The notes under the pieces were generated by a model. The model was not told the origin of the DNA and searched no databases. It was given only the letters and a program-made list of their open reading frames with translations. A stretch of DNA of 48,995 nucleotides from Thiomonas sp. (GTDB taxonomy: Bacteria; Pseudomonadota; Gammaproteobacteria; Burkholderiales; Burkholderiaceae), in NCBI GenBank assembly GCA_027443745.1, contig DAIAZB010000548.1:1-48995 (forward strand), read 5' to 3'. Made by a program: the position numbers and the translations under genes. This document shows, in pieces, positions 1 through 7,364 of this stretch. Each line of letters starts with the position of its first letter. Position 1 is the stretch's first letter.

Positions 1-93
1 GATCAGGATGCGCCCCAGCAGCGCTTGACGCTGCGCTTCCAGCGCCTCGGGTCTGAACAGTTGGTGCCCCTCTGCCGTACTCGCCGCACTCAT
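1..93 (-). CDS. HlyD-family secretion adaptor, N-terminal fragment running off the window
   Basis: This is the first 31 codons of a gene that leaves the window at base 1. The readable protein contains FRPEALEAQRQALLGRI, and a nearly identical stretch occurs in the second copy at 47792, where it is followed by a single membrane segment and a biotinyl-lipoyl-like region. That layout is typical of HlyD/LktD membrane-fusion proteins, which link an inner-membrane ABC exporter to an outer-membrane channel for peptide export. The start is the ATG at 93-91 on the minus strand. A homopolymeric G tract and a small hairpin lie just upstream. Identity rests on similarity to the 47792 copy; only the cytoplasmic N-terminus is visible here. 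Confidence 0.7.
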   Translation of the reverse strand, partial: MSAASTAEGHQLFRPEALEAQRQALLGRILI

Positions 94-101
94 CCGAGAG
101 T

Positions 102-142
102 CCCTGCGCAAGTGGTCGTGCAGGGCTATTTACCCCCCCCCC
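102..142 (-). promoter_or_regulatory. Upstream region of the minus-strand HlyD gene: hairpin and 10-nt G tract
   Basis: On the coding (minus) strand a run of ten G (plus-strand C at 133-142) lies about 40-50 nt before the start codon. A 6-bp inverted repeat (102-107 with 120-125) then brackets a GCAGGGA purine stretch that is the only ribosome-binding-site candidate. Slippage in the G tract could change promoter or leader spacing, and the hairpin could mask the RBS. Both regulatory roles are inference; the sequences are seen directly. Confidence 0.35.
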
Positions 143-728
143 TGGGCCACAAAACCACTACCCACCGCCATACGATTGCGTGAGATTGATGAGCGGGCAA
201 TCGTTGGTTGGCGTGAGGTCACCGCGCAGTGTGGCGCTCGTGCGCAGGCTGGAGCACATGCGCAACATGTCTGGCGTTTTCGTGCAGTTGCGGTAACGTC
301 AGTGCTCAGTTGCCCGGTTTTTTCCATCTTGACCGGCCGGGGTGCAAAAACCGGGTATTCGAACGGGTTGTGGATCGCTACCTGATGGGAGGAATCCTGG
401 CTTGAACACCGCAAAATCTTGTGGATGGCGCGCGGGGCACTTGGCGGCGGTCTTCGAGAGCGAAGGGCATCATGGTGTCGAGTCGTCGGCAGGTGCGCGT
501 ATGAACGCGCTATTTCGCCGAAGGGCCAAGCGTGTCTCTCCCGATTCGACGTAATCGCAGTGAACAGATCGGACATGCACACCAGTGTCTGCCAGGCTCA
601 GGCCCTAGTGCTCGCCGTCCATGGGTAGCCACTAGGCACTGCAGTCCAGCGAAATCTACATGAAACTATGCGTTTCTAAGAGCGATAGCTTATACTACAC
701 CAGTCTTTCCTAGCTTCTGGAGCCCGGC
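143..728. other. Intergenic region, no supported gene
   Basis: Several short open frames exist on both strands, but none has a ribosome-binding site, a recognisable domain or a plausible composition. The stretch holds one strong inverted repeat (313-355, listed separately) and an AT-rich patch near 685-695 that could supply a -10 element (TATACT) for the ATPase gene at 729. Confidence 0.5.
313..355. repeat. Perfect 10-bp inverted repeat
   Basis: CCCGGTTTTT at 313-322 pairs with AAAAACCGGG at 346-355 around a 23-nt loop that itself contains the palindrome CCGGCCGG (333-340). It could be a bidirectional terminator-like hairpin or a protein-binding site. It lies in otherwise empty DNA between the HlyD gene and the ATPase gene. 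Confidence 0.5.
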
Positions 729-1901
729 ATGGACCAGAACCGCAACCCCTTCAATCCAGGTGCCGGCGTCCGCCCGCCGGAACTCGCCGGCCGCCAGGAC
801 GCCCTCGACAGCGCCGCCCTCACCCTTTCCCGGATCAAGAATGGGCGGTACGGGCGCTCCTGCATCTTCGTTGGACTCCGTGGCGTCGGCAAGACGGTGC
901 TCCTGCAGTCCATACGGCGGAAGGCCGAAGATCTCGGATACTTCGCGGATCTCCTGGAGGCCCAGGACGGGCAGAGCCTCGCGAACCTTCTGACGCCCAC
1001 CCTCCGGACCGCCCTGCTGCAGATGGACGCCTACGCCAAGGGCCTCTACGCGGTGAAACGTGGCCTTCGCGTTTTTCGTAGCTTCATCGGGAAGGTTAGA
1101 ATCGATGTCGGCGGCGCTGCACTCACGATCGACGTGGACCCGGAACCCGGCATCGCGGACTCGGGTGACCTCGAACGCGACTTCTCCGACCTGCTCGCCG
1201 CCGTGGGCGATGCAGCCAAGGCCGCGGGACGCCCCGTCGCCCTTCTCATCGACGAGTTGCAATACCTCGGCCGTGCCGACCTCGCAACGCTGTTTCGGGC
1301 CGTGCACCACATCAATCAGATCGAACTTCCCCTTGCCATCTTCGCGGCCGGCCTGCCCCAACTGGCCGGCATGGCCGGTGACGCCAAGAGCTACGCAGAG
1401 CGAATGTTCGAGTTCTACACGCTGGGACGCCTGTCCGAGAGCGACGCACGCAACGCCATTCGTTCCCCCGTCGAGGAGGAGGGCGCTCGTATCACCGACA
1501 GCGCCCTCGCCGAAATCGTCGCGTGCACCCATGGATACCCCTACTTCCTGCAGGAGTGGGGCTACAACGCATGGACTGTTGCCAAGGGCAGCGAAATCCT
1601 CGACGAGGATGCGAGGGAAGCAACCGCCCGCTCCATCGCAAAGTTGGACCGGTCCTTCTTCCGCGTCCGCTTCGACCGCACCACCACCGCCGAGCGCGAC
1701 TACATGCGGGCCATGGCAGAACTCGGCGACGGCCCACACCGCACCGCCGATGTCGCCGCGCGGGCGAAAAGGCCACCGCGGTCCTTGAGTCCAGTACGGG
1801 ACTCCCTCATCAAGAAGGGCATGATCTACGCGCCTGGGCATGGAACGATCGCCTTCACCGTACCGCTGTTCGACGAGTTCATGCTCCGCGAGATGCGCTG
1901 A
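729..1901 (+). CDS. AAA-type ATPase (Orc/STAND-like ATP-binding protein)
   Basis: A 390-aa cytoplasmic P-loop ATPase. The N-terminal ELAGRQDAL box typical of Orc1/Cdc6- and STAND-like ATPases is followed by a clear Walker A (GLRGVGKT, residues 49-56) and Walker B (ALLIDELQYL, acidic pair D175/E176). The C-terminal part, from about residue 280, looks like a winged-helix lid (AELGDGPHRTADVAARAKR, then SLSPVRDSLIKKGMI). Proteins of this type are common in accessory regions; the partner and substrate are unknown. No effector domain is fused to it. The start ATG follows a CTGGAG ribosome-binding site. It is the first plus-strand gene of the island and stands apart from the next one by about 430 bp, so it is probably transcribed on its own. 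Confidence 0.85.
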   Translation: MDQNRNPFNPGAGVRPPELAGRQDALDSAALTLSRIKNGRYGRSCIFVGLRGVGKTVLLQSIRRKAEDLGYFADLLEAQDGQSLANLLTPTLRTALLQMDAYAKGLYAVKRGLRVFRSFIGKVRIDVGGAALTIDVDPEPGIADSGDLERDFSDLLAAVGDAAKAAGRPVALLIDELQYLGRADLATLFRAVHHINQIELPLAIFAAGLPQLAGMAGDAKSYAERMFEFYTLGRLSESDARNAIRSPVEEEGARITDSALAEIVACTHGYPYFLQEWGYNAWTVAKGSEILDEDAREATARSIAKLDRSFFRVRFDRTTTAERDYMRAMAELGDGPHRTADVAARAKRPPRSLSPVRDSLIKKGMIYAPGHGTIAFTVPLFDEFMLREMR

Positions 1902-2330
1902 CCCTCTCGCGCAAGGCTCTGGGCCGCCGGTACAGTCCTTCGCTCCATCTCGCAGGAAGGATGGTGCCACGCTCGCTTCGGGGAGCGCCCACCCACCCCG
2001 CCCGCCCAGATCTTCCAGTCCAGGCGGGTTGGCTCTTGGCCTTGGGCATCACCCTGGATGACACCATCAATTACGGCGTGGACATCAACAAGCTTGTCGC
2101 GCTAATCGAGGCTGGGAAGATTTGATCAAATCCACAGCGATGGGCAGGCGCCACCCGCGCCGCGCCAGTGCTGGCATACACAACGCTTTACGAATACTCC
2201 AAGAACCAATCGGGTGGACACCTGCGCCAGCCCGGTTTGCTGAGGCGCTACCGCGCCTGTGGTGGTCAGCCGTGTGGTGGAACGTGGCCCATGGGTTGAT
2301 CTTCGTTGTGCTCCGTTGGAAGCTACGGCC
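1902..2330. other. Gap between the ATPase and the next gene; possible gene remnant
   Basis: No complete gene is visible. One frame ending at the stop at 2123-2125 gives a protein-like tail with sequence LDDTINYGVDINKLVALIEA, which looks like the true C-terminus of some gene, but no start or upstream body in the same frame is credible. I read it as the end of a deleted gene and do not assign a family. Confidence 0.3.
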
Positions 2331-2960
2331 ATGTCTCCACCATCACGCCGTAACAGACCCGATGCGCCGGCGTCGGGGTTTCGTCTCCCGCCAGACGTGC
2401 GTGTTTCGCGCCAACCGGTGGCCGGGGGCATGACCTACACCTTCCGGCATACACAGCTTGGCGAGCTGGGCCGCTTGGTGGTGACCGGCACACCCACTGG
2501 CGAGACGAGCTTGGTTACCGAAGTTGCCGGTGACGTCGATGATCCCATGACCCAGCGGCGCCGCGAGGTTCTTGAGCCGTTGTGTCTCGCGTTATCGCGT
2601 GCGCTCGGGCCTGGGCGCGAGACGCCTCCACCGCCAGCGAGGCCTGGAACGCCCGCGGGCCAAGTCGCGGGAGAGGAAATCCACTGCGAAACCTGCGGAG
2701 AACGAGTGGCCTTTCTGGTGTTTGCAGAAGGTGCAGTCGATGCGGCGAGTTTTGAGGATTACGCCCGACTGATGTATGCGCACTATGCGCGTTTCAACGT
2801 ACCGACCTATCTGATCGGCCCCGCCCTTGGCGACGGCCCGATGGCGAATCGCCCCGCCGACATCTTTCAGGTGTGGCCCGAGCGCAGGCCGGTCGAGCGC
2901 TTGAGACCGGATGAGTTCAACCCGCGTATTGAGCGGCTTGCCACCCAACACTGCCTCTGA
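2331..2960 (+). CDS. Hypothetical protein with one CxxC motif
   Basis: I do not recognise this 209-aa protein. It begins with a short basic Pro/Ser-rich tail, then a beta-rich stretch (about residues 20-75), a Pro-rich linker, and an alpha/beta C-terminal half that contains CETCGE near residue 122. A single CxxC suggests half of a zinc site. I chose the ATG at 2331; an in-frame upstream start at 2259 would add 24 poorly composed residues. It is followed after 7 bp by a second small CxxC-rich gene, so the two are probably co-transcribed and may act together. Confidence 0.6.
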   Translation: MSPPSRRNRPDAPASGFRLPPDVRVSRQPVAGGMTYTFRHTQLGELGRLVVTGTPTGETSLVTEVAGDVDDPMTQRRREVLEPLCLALSRALGPGRETPPPPARPGTPAGQVAGEEIHCETCGERVAFLVFAEGAVDAASFEDYARLMYAHYARFNVPTYLIGPALGDGPMANRPADIFQVWPERRPVERLRPDEFNPRIERLATQHCL

Positions 2961-2967
2961 GGTCACG

Positions 2968-3270
2968 ATGTACATCACGGATGCCACCCATTTCCTGGAC
3001 GACAACGGCGCAATCGGGCCGCAAAGCGGCCCGGGCCGAAAAATGGCGGACTTTTTTGGAACCGTCATCGTCGCAGCGACCTTGCCAGGCGCCGAGGTGA
3101 GGCGACCCGCCTGTTTCAAGTGCTCCGGCGTCGTGGAAACTCACTCACCCGCAGGCAAAGTCATCGAATGGCTTTGCTCGGGATGCGGAGAGTCCGGGCG
3201 CCTCTCGAACTGGGAAGGGACGCTGTGGGACATGACGGCTGCTCGCAACAAACATTCCGCGCGTCACTAG
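2968..3270 (+). CDS. Small zinc-ribbon hypothetical protein
   Basis: A 100-aa protein with two Cys pairs: CFKC about residue 49 and CSGC about residue 70. Together they form a treble-clef or rubredoxin-like zinc ribbon. The ATG at 2968 is preceded by GAGGTCACG, an RBS-start arrangement seen again exactly before the Avs-like gene at 21491. It starts 7 bp after the preceding gene stops, suggesting one operon. The function is unknown; zinc ribbons of this size bind nucleic acid or act as protein adaptors. No membrane or signal segment is visible. Confidence 0.6.
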   Translation: MYITDATHFLDDNGAIGPQSGPGRKMADFFGTVIVAATLPGAEVRRPACFKCSGVVETHSPAGKVIEWLCSGCGESGRLSNWEGTLWDMTAARNKHSARH

Positions 3271-3425
3271 GCGCTGCGCGCCGAACCGCCAGAAGCGCGC
3301 GTCAGGAACGCGCGGTGAGGGCGGGGCGTGAGACTCAGAAGGAGATCCAGGCATGAAATTCGCAGCACATCCTGGCGCATCCGGTCCTCGAGGGGAGGCC
3401 AAGCGGCAAGTCGCCGTCCGAAAGA

Positions 3426-3489
3426 CGTAAACATCAGACACTACATATGCTGAATTGCGCTGTGAAAGGTGCGTGTGGTAATGTTTACG
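3426..3489 (+). promoter_or_regulatory. Promoter with overlapping inverted-repeat operator
   Basis: A sigma-70-like promoter (TTGCGC at 3455-3460, 18-bp spacer, TAATGT at 3479-3484) lies just before the gene at 3515. A perfect 9-bp inverted repeat, CGTAAACAT (3426-3434) and ATGTTTACG (3481-3489), brackets it, and the right arm overlaps the -10. The downstream protein begins with a ribbon-helix-helix-like segment, so autoregulation through this site is a reasonable inference. Confidence 0.45.
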
Positions 3490-3514
3490 ACGACGTCATA
3501 CAGGGCTAATCGGC

Positions 3515-4588
3515 ATGTCCATCGTCTCACTTCGCATCCCGCAGTCACTCAAAGACCGGCTCACCGGCGCCGCGAGCCACTTCCCGGGAGACAAGGGACT
3601 CGGCACCTTGATGCGTCGTGCCATGGAGCTTGGGCTGGACAATCTCGACGCCGAAGGTCGAAGCGTCTCCGACCCTGTCACTACCCTGGCCTCCATCTAC
3701 ACCAAGATGGGCTGCGAGCAAACCCCGACCGCGCCGCAGTGGAAGCTGTTCGGTACTCTGCTCCACGAAGCCTTCCTGCACACCACCAAGAGCAAGTTCG
3801 TGCCGCGCGTGACTGTGGACGCGATCGCTTCGGTGACCACTGCAATTTACGACGCGATCTCCGGGCCGGAAGGCCTTGACTACGACGGCTATCTCCTCGA
3901 CAAACTGGGCGATCGCCGAGACGCCAACGTACCCGCCGCGGTGACCACGTTCATGGGCCAGATCGGGCCGCACCCCGACATACACATGGCCGAGGTGTTC
4001 TCGCGGGTGCTGGTGCGCCTCCTTGACGATCCAAGCGCCGCGGATCACCTGCCGGCGCTCCGGGGTGCGTTCAGCAAGGTCTTCGTGCAGCTGTATCCGG
4101 TGGCGGTACGGGGCTTGCGCCTCATCCACAAAGGCCCCCAGTCCGCATTGGACGCCATCTTGCCAGGTGGAGGACAGTCGCCGCTGCCAGGGTTCACGTC
4201 GCACACATCGCGCAATCGTGATGGCGTGTGGGTGAATGTCACGATCTTCGACAAACACTCTTGGGGCCTCGTTACCACCTTGCCCGCGCCCACAGACCTC
4301 CGCATGTCGTTCAATGACCCCTTCGAGCTTCTGGCCGTCCTCGAGAGCATCCAAGGAGAGGGGCGGTCGACGCTGGCAGGACTGCCTGATGTGGTCGACG
4401 GCGATGGTTACTCGCTCGTGCGAATGCCGGGGGTCAAGGACAAAGTGCACTTCAGCCGCGGCTTCCTGCAAATGCAGCTACCGGTGGAGGTTGTGGCTAC
4501 TTGGCGCGAACTCCTGGCCGACGCGGTGCGTGACCCGGAGTTCGTGGCAGCGTATGCGCGATGGCGGATGTTTGCAGGCAGCTTGTAG
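3515..4588 (+). CDS. Hypothetical protein with ribbon-helix-helix-like N-terminus
   Basis: A 357-aa protein. The first 45 residues (a short beta strand SLRIPQSLKDRL, then two helices with RRAMELGL) match the pattern of ribbon-helix-helix DNA-binding domains of the Arc/CopG/MetJ class. The remaining 310 residues are mixed alpha/beta with no motif I can name. An inverted repeat overlapping its promoter would suit autoregulation. The sigma-factor gene follows 33 bp downstream, so the two are likely co-expressed, and this protein may be its regulator or partner; that is inference from position only. Confidence 0.65.
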   Translation: MSIVSLRIPQSLKDRLTGAASHFPGDKGLGTLMRRAMELGLDNLDAEGRSVSDPVTTLASIYTKMGCEQTPTAPQWKLFGTLLHEAFLHTTKSKFVPRVTVDAIASVTTAIYDAISGPEGLDYDGYLLDKLGDRRDANVPAAVTTFMGQIGPHPDIHMAEVFSRVLVRLLDDPSAADHLPALRGAFSKVFVQLYPVAVRGLRLIHKGPQSALDAILPGGGQSPLPGFTSHTSRNRDGVWVNVTIFDKHSWGLVTTLPAPTDLRMSFNDPFELLAVLESIQGEGRSTLAGLPDVVDGDGYSLVRMPGVKDKVHFSRGFLQMQLPVEVVATWRELLADAVRDPEFVAAYARWRMFAGSL

Positions 4589-4621
4589 GGTGACGGTTGC
4601 CTTTCATTTCTTGCGGATGCC

Positions 4622-6262
4622 GTGATGGTCATGATGGTCGGCAGGGATGCGTACAAGAACCGGCAATCGCGCTTCGCCGACGACGCCGAGGCGCGCGAGC
4701 GCCTGCGCCTGGTTTTGCTTCGCGCCATCCGCGAGGGCAGTGTTCCGCATTCTGCGATTGAAGACTTGACGCGCGGCGACGACGGCGAGCCCGACGCGGG
4801 AGCAGACGCGCTGCTGGGCATGGTCATCAACGACCTTGGCGCCGAGACCGACGAGCGATTTGAGTATTCGGCTCCCCATGAGAGCTTTAGAGTGTTCGTC
4901 GCGCCAGATGAGGAACCCGACGAAGAGGACATGGTCGACGCCGCCTTGGCGTTCGTGGACGATCTGGCTGGTCGCCGGAACGAGCCTTTGCGCATCTACC
5001 AGCGCGAATTCCAGCGGGAGGCGCTACTCACGGCGGAAGCTGAGGTCGGCCTTTGCCAAGCCATGGAGCGCGGTGTCGAGAAGGCGCTCGACGCGCTGGC
5101 TGCGTGGCCATTGGGCGTCGGAGCCGTGCTGGACGCGGCCCGCGCGGTAGCGTCGGGCGTCAAGCCGCTGCGCTGGATGTCGTCCGGCCCTCGGGTCGAG
5201 CCCGAGGCCGAGTTGGAACTGCCGACCGAGGCCGAAGCAATGGGTGCCGAAGACCAAGGCAACTCCCAGTTTGGCCTTGACGCCAAGGAGTCCACCGACG
5301 AGCTGGCGAAGTTCTTCGTGAGCACGGAGATCCTGTCAGGCCTCGCCGTCGGCGCTAGCCAGATCGCGCCGGAATGGAGCGCCTGCCGAGGCTCCATCGC
5401 CTCGCTGCGCTTGACCCGCGGCTTTCTTATGGAGCTGGCCGACGCGGGGCTCGCTGGTGAGCCCCCCCTTGCATTCGCGCAGGCGATGCAGGGCTACCGA
5501 CGCGCGCGCGACCGGATTGTCGTCGCCAACTTGAGGCTCGTCTTCTCCATCGCCAAGAAATACCTGTTCAGCGGCCAGCTGCTGGACGATCTGCTGCAAG
5601 AGGGAAACATCGGCCTCATCAAGGCCGTCGACCGCTACGACTGGCGCAGAGGCTTCAAGTTCTCGACGTATGCCACCTGGTTGATTCGCCAGCAGGTCGG
5701 GCGTTTCGTCGCCAACAAGAGCAAAACCATCCGCCTTCCAGGCTACGTCTACGAAAAGACCCAGCGCATCGCGCAGGCCGCCCACGCCTTCGAGCTCCGT
5801 CATGCACACGCACCAACCATCAAGGAAATCGCTGCGCTAGTCGAGGTGCCAATTCACAAGGCTGTGGCGCTCTCCCGCGCGTCCTTTGACACGCAGTCGA
5901 TTCATGAGGTCGACAACCTAGACGACCTCATCGCAGCCGACGCCAGGGACCAATTCACGACCCGCGACCCGATGGACATCGTCGAGTACATGCAATTGAT
6001 CGGCTTGGTGGACCGCTTCCTGGGCACGCTCAAGCCTAGAGAGGAAGACGTCCTGCGCATGCGTTTTGGAATCGGCGCTCAGGAGCCGATGACGCTCGAA
6101 GAGGCCGGCGCGCGCCTCGGCGTGACGCGCGAGCGAATTCGCCGAATCGAGGCGGCTGCCATTCGGCGGTTGAAGCATCCCACGCGTCTCGACCTTCTCT
6201 TGCGTGGGGGAAAGGGTATCCGGGAAAAACCGGTTCCAACCACTTACCCGCTCAACGCTTGA
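4622..6262 (+). CDS. Divergent sigma-70 family factor, primary-sigma-like architecture
   Basis: A protein of about 546 aa that should direct RNA polymerase to a subset of promoters. Region 1.2 is visible near residues 126-155 (YQREFQREALLTAEAEVGL), followed by a long non-conserved insert. Regions 2.1-2.4 follow at about 301-375 (RLVFSIAKKYL, LLQEGNIGLIKAVDRYDWRR, FKFSTYATWLIRQQVGR), with region 3, then region 4 at about 470-525 ending in the helix-turn-helix LGVTRERIRRIEAAAIRRL. The first 120 residues are acidic and unlike region 1.1 of RpoD. The longest frame opens with GTG at 4622; ATG codons at 4625, 4631 and 4634 are alternatives. A primary-type sigma factor in an accessory island is unusual. 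Its 3' end overlaps the convergent brnA by 11 bp. Confidence 0.9.
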   Translation: MMVMMVGRDAYKNRQSRFADDAEARERLRLVLLRAIREGSVPHSAIEDLTRGDDGEPDAGADALLGMVINDLGAETDERFEYSAPHESFRVFVAPDEEPDEEDMVDAALAFVDDLAGRRNEPLRIYQREFQREALLTAEAEVGLCQAMERGVEKALDALAAWPLGVGAVLDAARAVASGVKPLRWMSSGPRVEPEAELELPTEAEAMGAEDQGNSQFGLDAKESTDELAKFFVSTEILSGLAVGASQIAPEWSACRGSIASLRLTRGFLMELADAGLAGEPPLAFAQAMQGYRRARDRIVVANLRLVFSIAKKYLFSGQLLDDLLQEGNIGLIKAVDRYDWRRGFKFSTYATWLIRQQVGRFVANKSKTIRLPGYVYEKTQRIAQAAHAFELRHAHAPTIKEIAALVEVPIHKAVALSRASFDTQSIHEVDNLDDLIAADARDQFTTRDPMDIVEYMQLIGLVDRFLGTLKPREEDVLRMRFGIGAQEPMTLEEAGARLGVTRERIRRIEAAAIRRLKHPTRLDLLLRGGKGIREKPVPTTYPLNA

Positions 6263-6569
6263 TTTCATGCGCCTGCATATAGGTGCGCAGCACCTGATTG
6301 ATTCGGGTCTGGTACCGTTTGCCGGTGTGCCGGAAGTACTCGAGCACGTCGGCATCGAGGCGCAGTGTGACCTGCTGCTTGTTCTCGGTCGAGAAAGGAA
6401 TGCCGGGGCGCGTCCACTCGGCATCGGCCGGGCTGCACGGAATGTCGCTGAAGTCGATGTCCTCATCCTTCATGGCCAGCAGCCGTTCCTTGGTTGCCGC
6501 GCTCATCTTGGGCGGGTTGGCCGGATCAAGGGTGAACCTCACGGTTTTTCCAGTAGTCGCGTTGCTCAT
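6252..6569 (-). CDS. brnA: BrnA-family antitoxin
   Basis: A 105-aa antitoxin of the type II BrnT/BrnA system. The C-terminal half has the BrnA ribbon-helix-helix pattern (VTLRLDADVLEYFRHTGKRY, then INQVLRTYM), which binds the operon promoter and dimerises. The N-terminal segment containing KMSAATKERLLAMKDEDIDFSDIP is the usual toxin-neutralising arm. The gene overlaps the end of brnT by 44 bp, giving toxin-first order and translational coupling, as is standard for this family. Its 3' end overlaps the convergent sigma-factor gene. Confidence 0.9.
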   Translation of the reverse strand: MSNATTGKTVRFTLDPANPPKMSAATKERLLAMKDEDIDFSDIPCSPADAEWTRPGIPFSTENKQQVTLRLDADVLEYFRHTGKRYQTRINQVLRTYMQAHEIKR

Positions 6570-6816
6570 GGCGGGTGGCCTTTCGGGCGGAAATGATGCG
6601 GATGGTGTCGCCGCGCAGGGTGTAGGCGACGGTCAGCTCGATGTCGTCTGCCAAGCCGATGGTGAGGAAACGATCCTCGCCGTAGTCCTCGCGGCCGTCG
6701 TAGCGATCGAGGCGATTCACGTCGAGAAAAACAGGCAGCGCCTCATCGAACGGCACACCGTGTTTGGTCAGGTTGGAAGCGGCTTTTTCATCGTCCCATT
6801 CAAAGCTCAAGGCCAT
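6526..6816 (-). CDS. brnT: BrnT-family ribonuclease toxin
   Basis: A 96-aa RelE-fold mRNA interferase. It opens with the family signature FEWDDEKAASNLTKHGVPF, continues with the conserved DRYDGREDYGEDRFLTIGL core, and ends with TIRIISARKATRHEQRDYW, which contains the conserved basic catalytic stretch. The length and order (toxin, then antitoxin) are typical. The start ATG is 3 nt from an inverted repeat that overlaps a good promoter, consistent with repression by the BrnTA complex. All conserved residues I can check are present, so the pair is probably functional. Confidence 0.92.
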   Translation of the reverse strand: MALSFEWDDEKAASNLTKHGVPFDEALPVFLDVNRLDRYDGREDYGEDRFLTIGLADDIELTVAYTLRGDTIRIISARKATRHEQRDYWKNREVHP

Positions 6817-6818
6817 AG

Positions 6819-6870
6819 GTAGTTACTCAATCCTTGGCTGATTATAACTACAAACGAAGTTACACGACAA
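6819..6870 (-). promoter_or_regulatory. brnTA promoter and operator
   Basis: On the minus strand, a -35 TTGTCG (plus 6865-6870), an 18-bp spacer and a consensus -10 TATAAT (plus 6841-6846) precede brnT. A 7-bp inverted repeat, GTAGTTA (6819-6825) and TAACTAC (6845-6851), overlaps the -10 and the leader. This is the expected place for the BrnA operator. Confidence 0.6.
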
Positions 6871-7364
6871 GTCTCACCCCAGATTCCGCGCCAGTCTGCC
6901 AGCCGCGGATGGTAGTACCACAGCCGCGGTTGACCCGTGCGGGGTTCAGCCGAGTTTCTTCTGTCCTCGGCGAAGGGCGGCGGCGCTGGCTGGCCGCTGC
7001 TGCGCTTCCTCGAACCCATCCATCTCGACGTGCCCAGCTTTCATCCGCGGCGCAACCTTCCATTCTGAAGGCGGTTCGCCAAGCTGGTCCGCCAGGAGGA
7101 GAGGTCCGGCGGCTATCTGGCTATTTGTGCCCATCCCCCGATAATATAAAATAGCTTATACATCAATACATTGAAGATCAATTTCACCCTATCCAGGAAT
7201 CATTGAGATCATGTTTCGCCTGGTTCCAGTTGACCAAGCCCACCATGCGCGGGGCTAACGAGGTCGACCCTCGTCTCGCCGAGACTGAACTCGTCGCTGA
7301 ATCTCATTGCATGATGCACCCATAAGCCCAGTGACCGCATGATCGGTGGCTCATGTCGACGGGC
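6871..7364. other. Intergenic region between brnT and the integrase
   Basis: No gene can be supported. Short minus-strand frames around 6946-7134 have protein-like composition (for example MKAGHVEMDGFEEAQQ), but no domain and no clear start; a decayed small gene is possible. An AT-rich patch (7140-7195) and an att-like 14-mer (7324-7337) are the only distinctive items. Confidence 0.4.
7324..7337 (+). repeat. Att-like 14-bp direct repeat, left copy
   Basis: AAGCCCAGTGACCG occurs here, 28 bp from the 3' end of the tyrosine integrase gene, and again at 13304-13317 beyond the KfrA-like gene. A diverged copy of the core lies at 12962. A match next to an integrase is compatible with attachment-site remnants bounding a 6-kb module. 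Confidence 0.35.

Noticed and set aside
130..582. 150-aa minus-strand frame in the left border region
   Set aside because: Arg/Ser/Pro-rich composition, start and end inside non-coding-looking DNA with a homopolymer; no domain.
690..1970. 426-aa minus-strand frame opposite the AAA ATPase
   Set aside because: It is the mirror of a gene with clear Walker motifs; low-complexity composition and no start signal.
685..7161. 11-bp ATAGCTTATAC at 685-695 and 7151-7161 as possible att sites of part 1
   Set aside because: Short and AT-rich, likely promoter-like sequence; no extended match around it.
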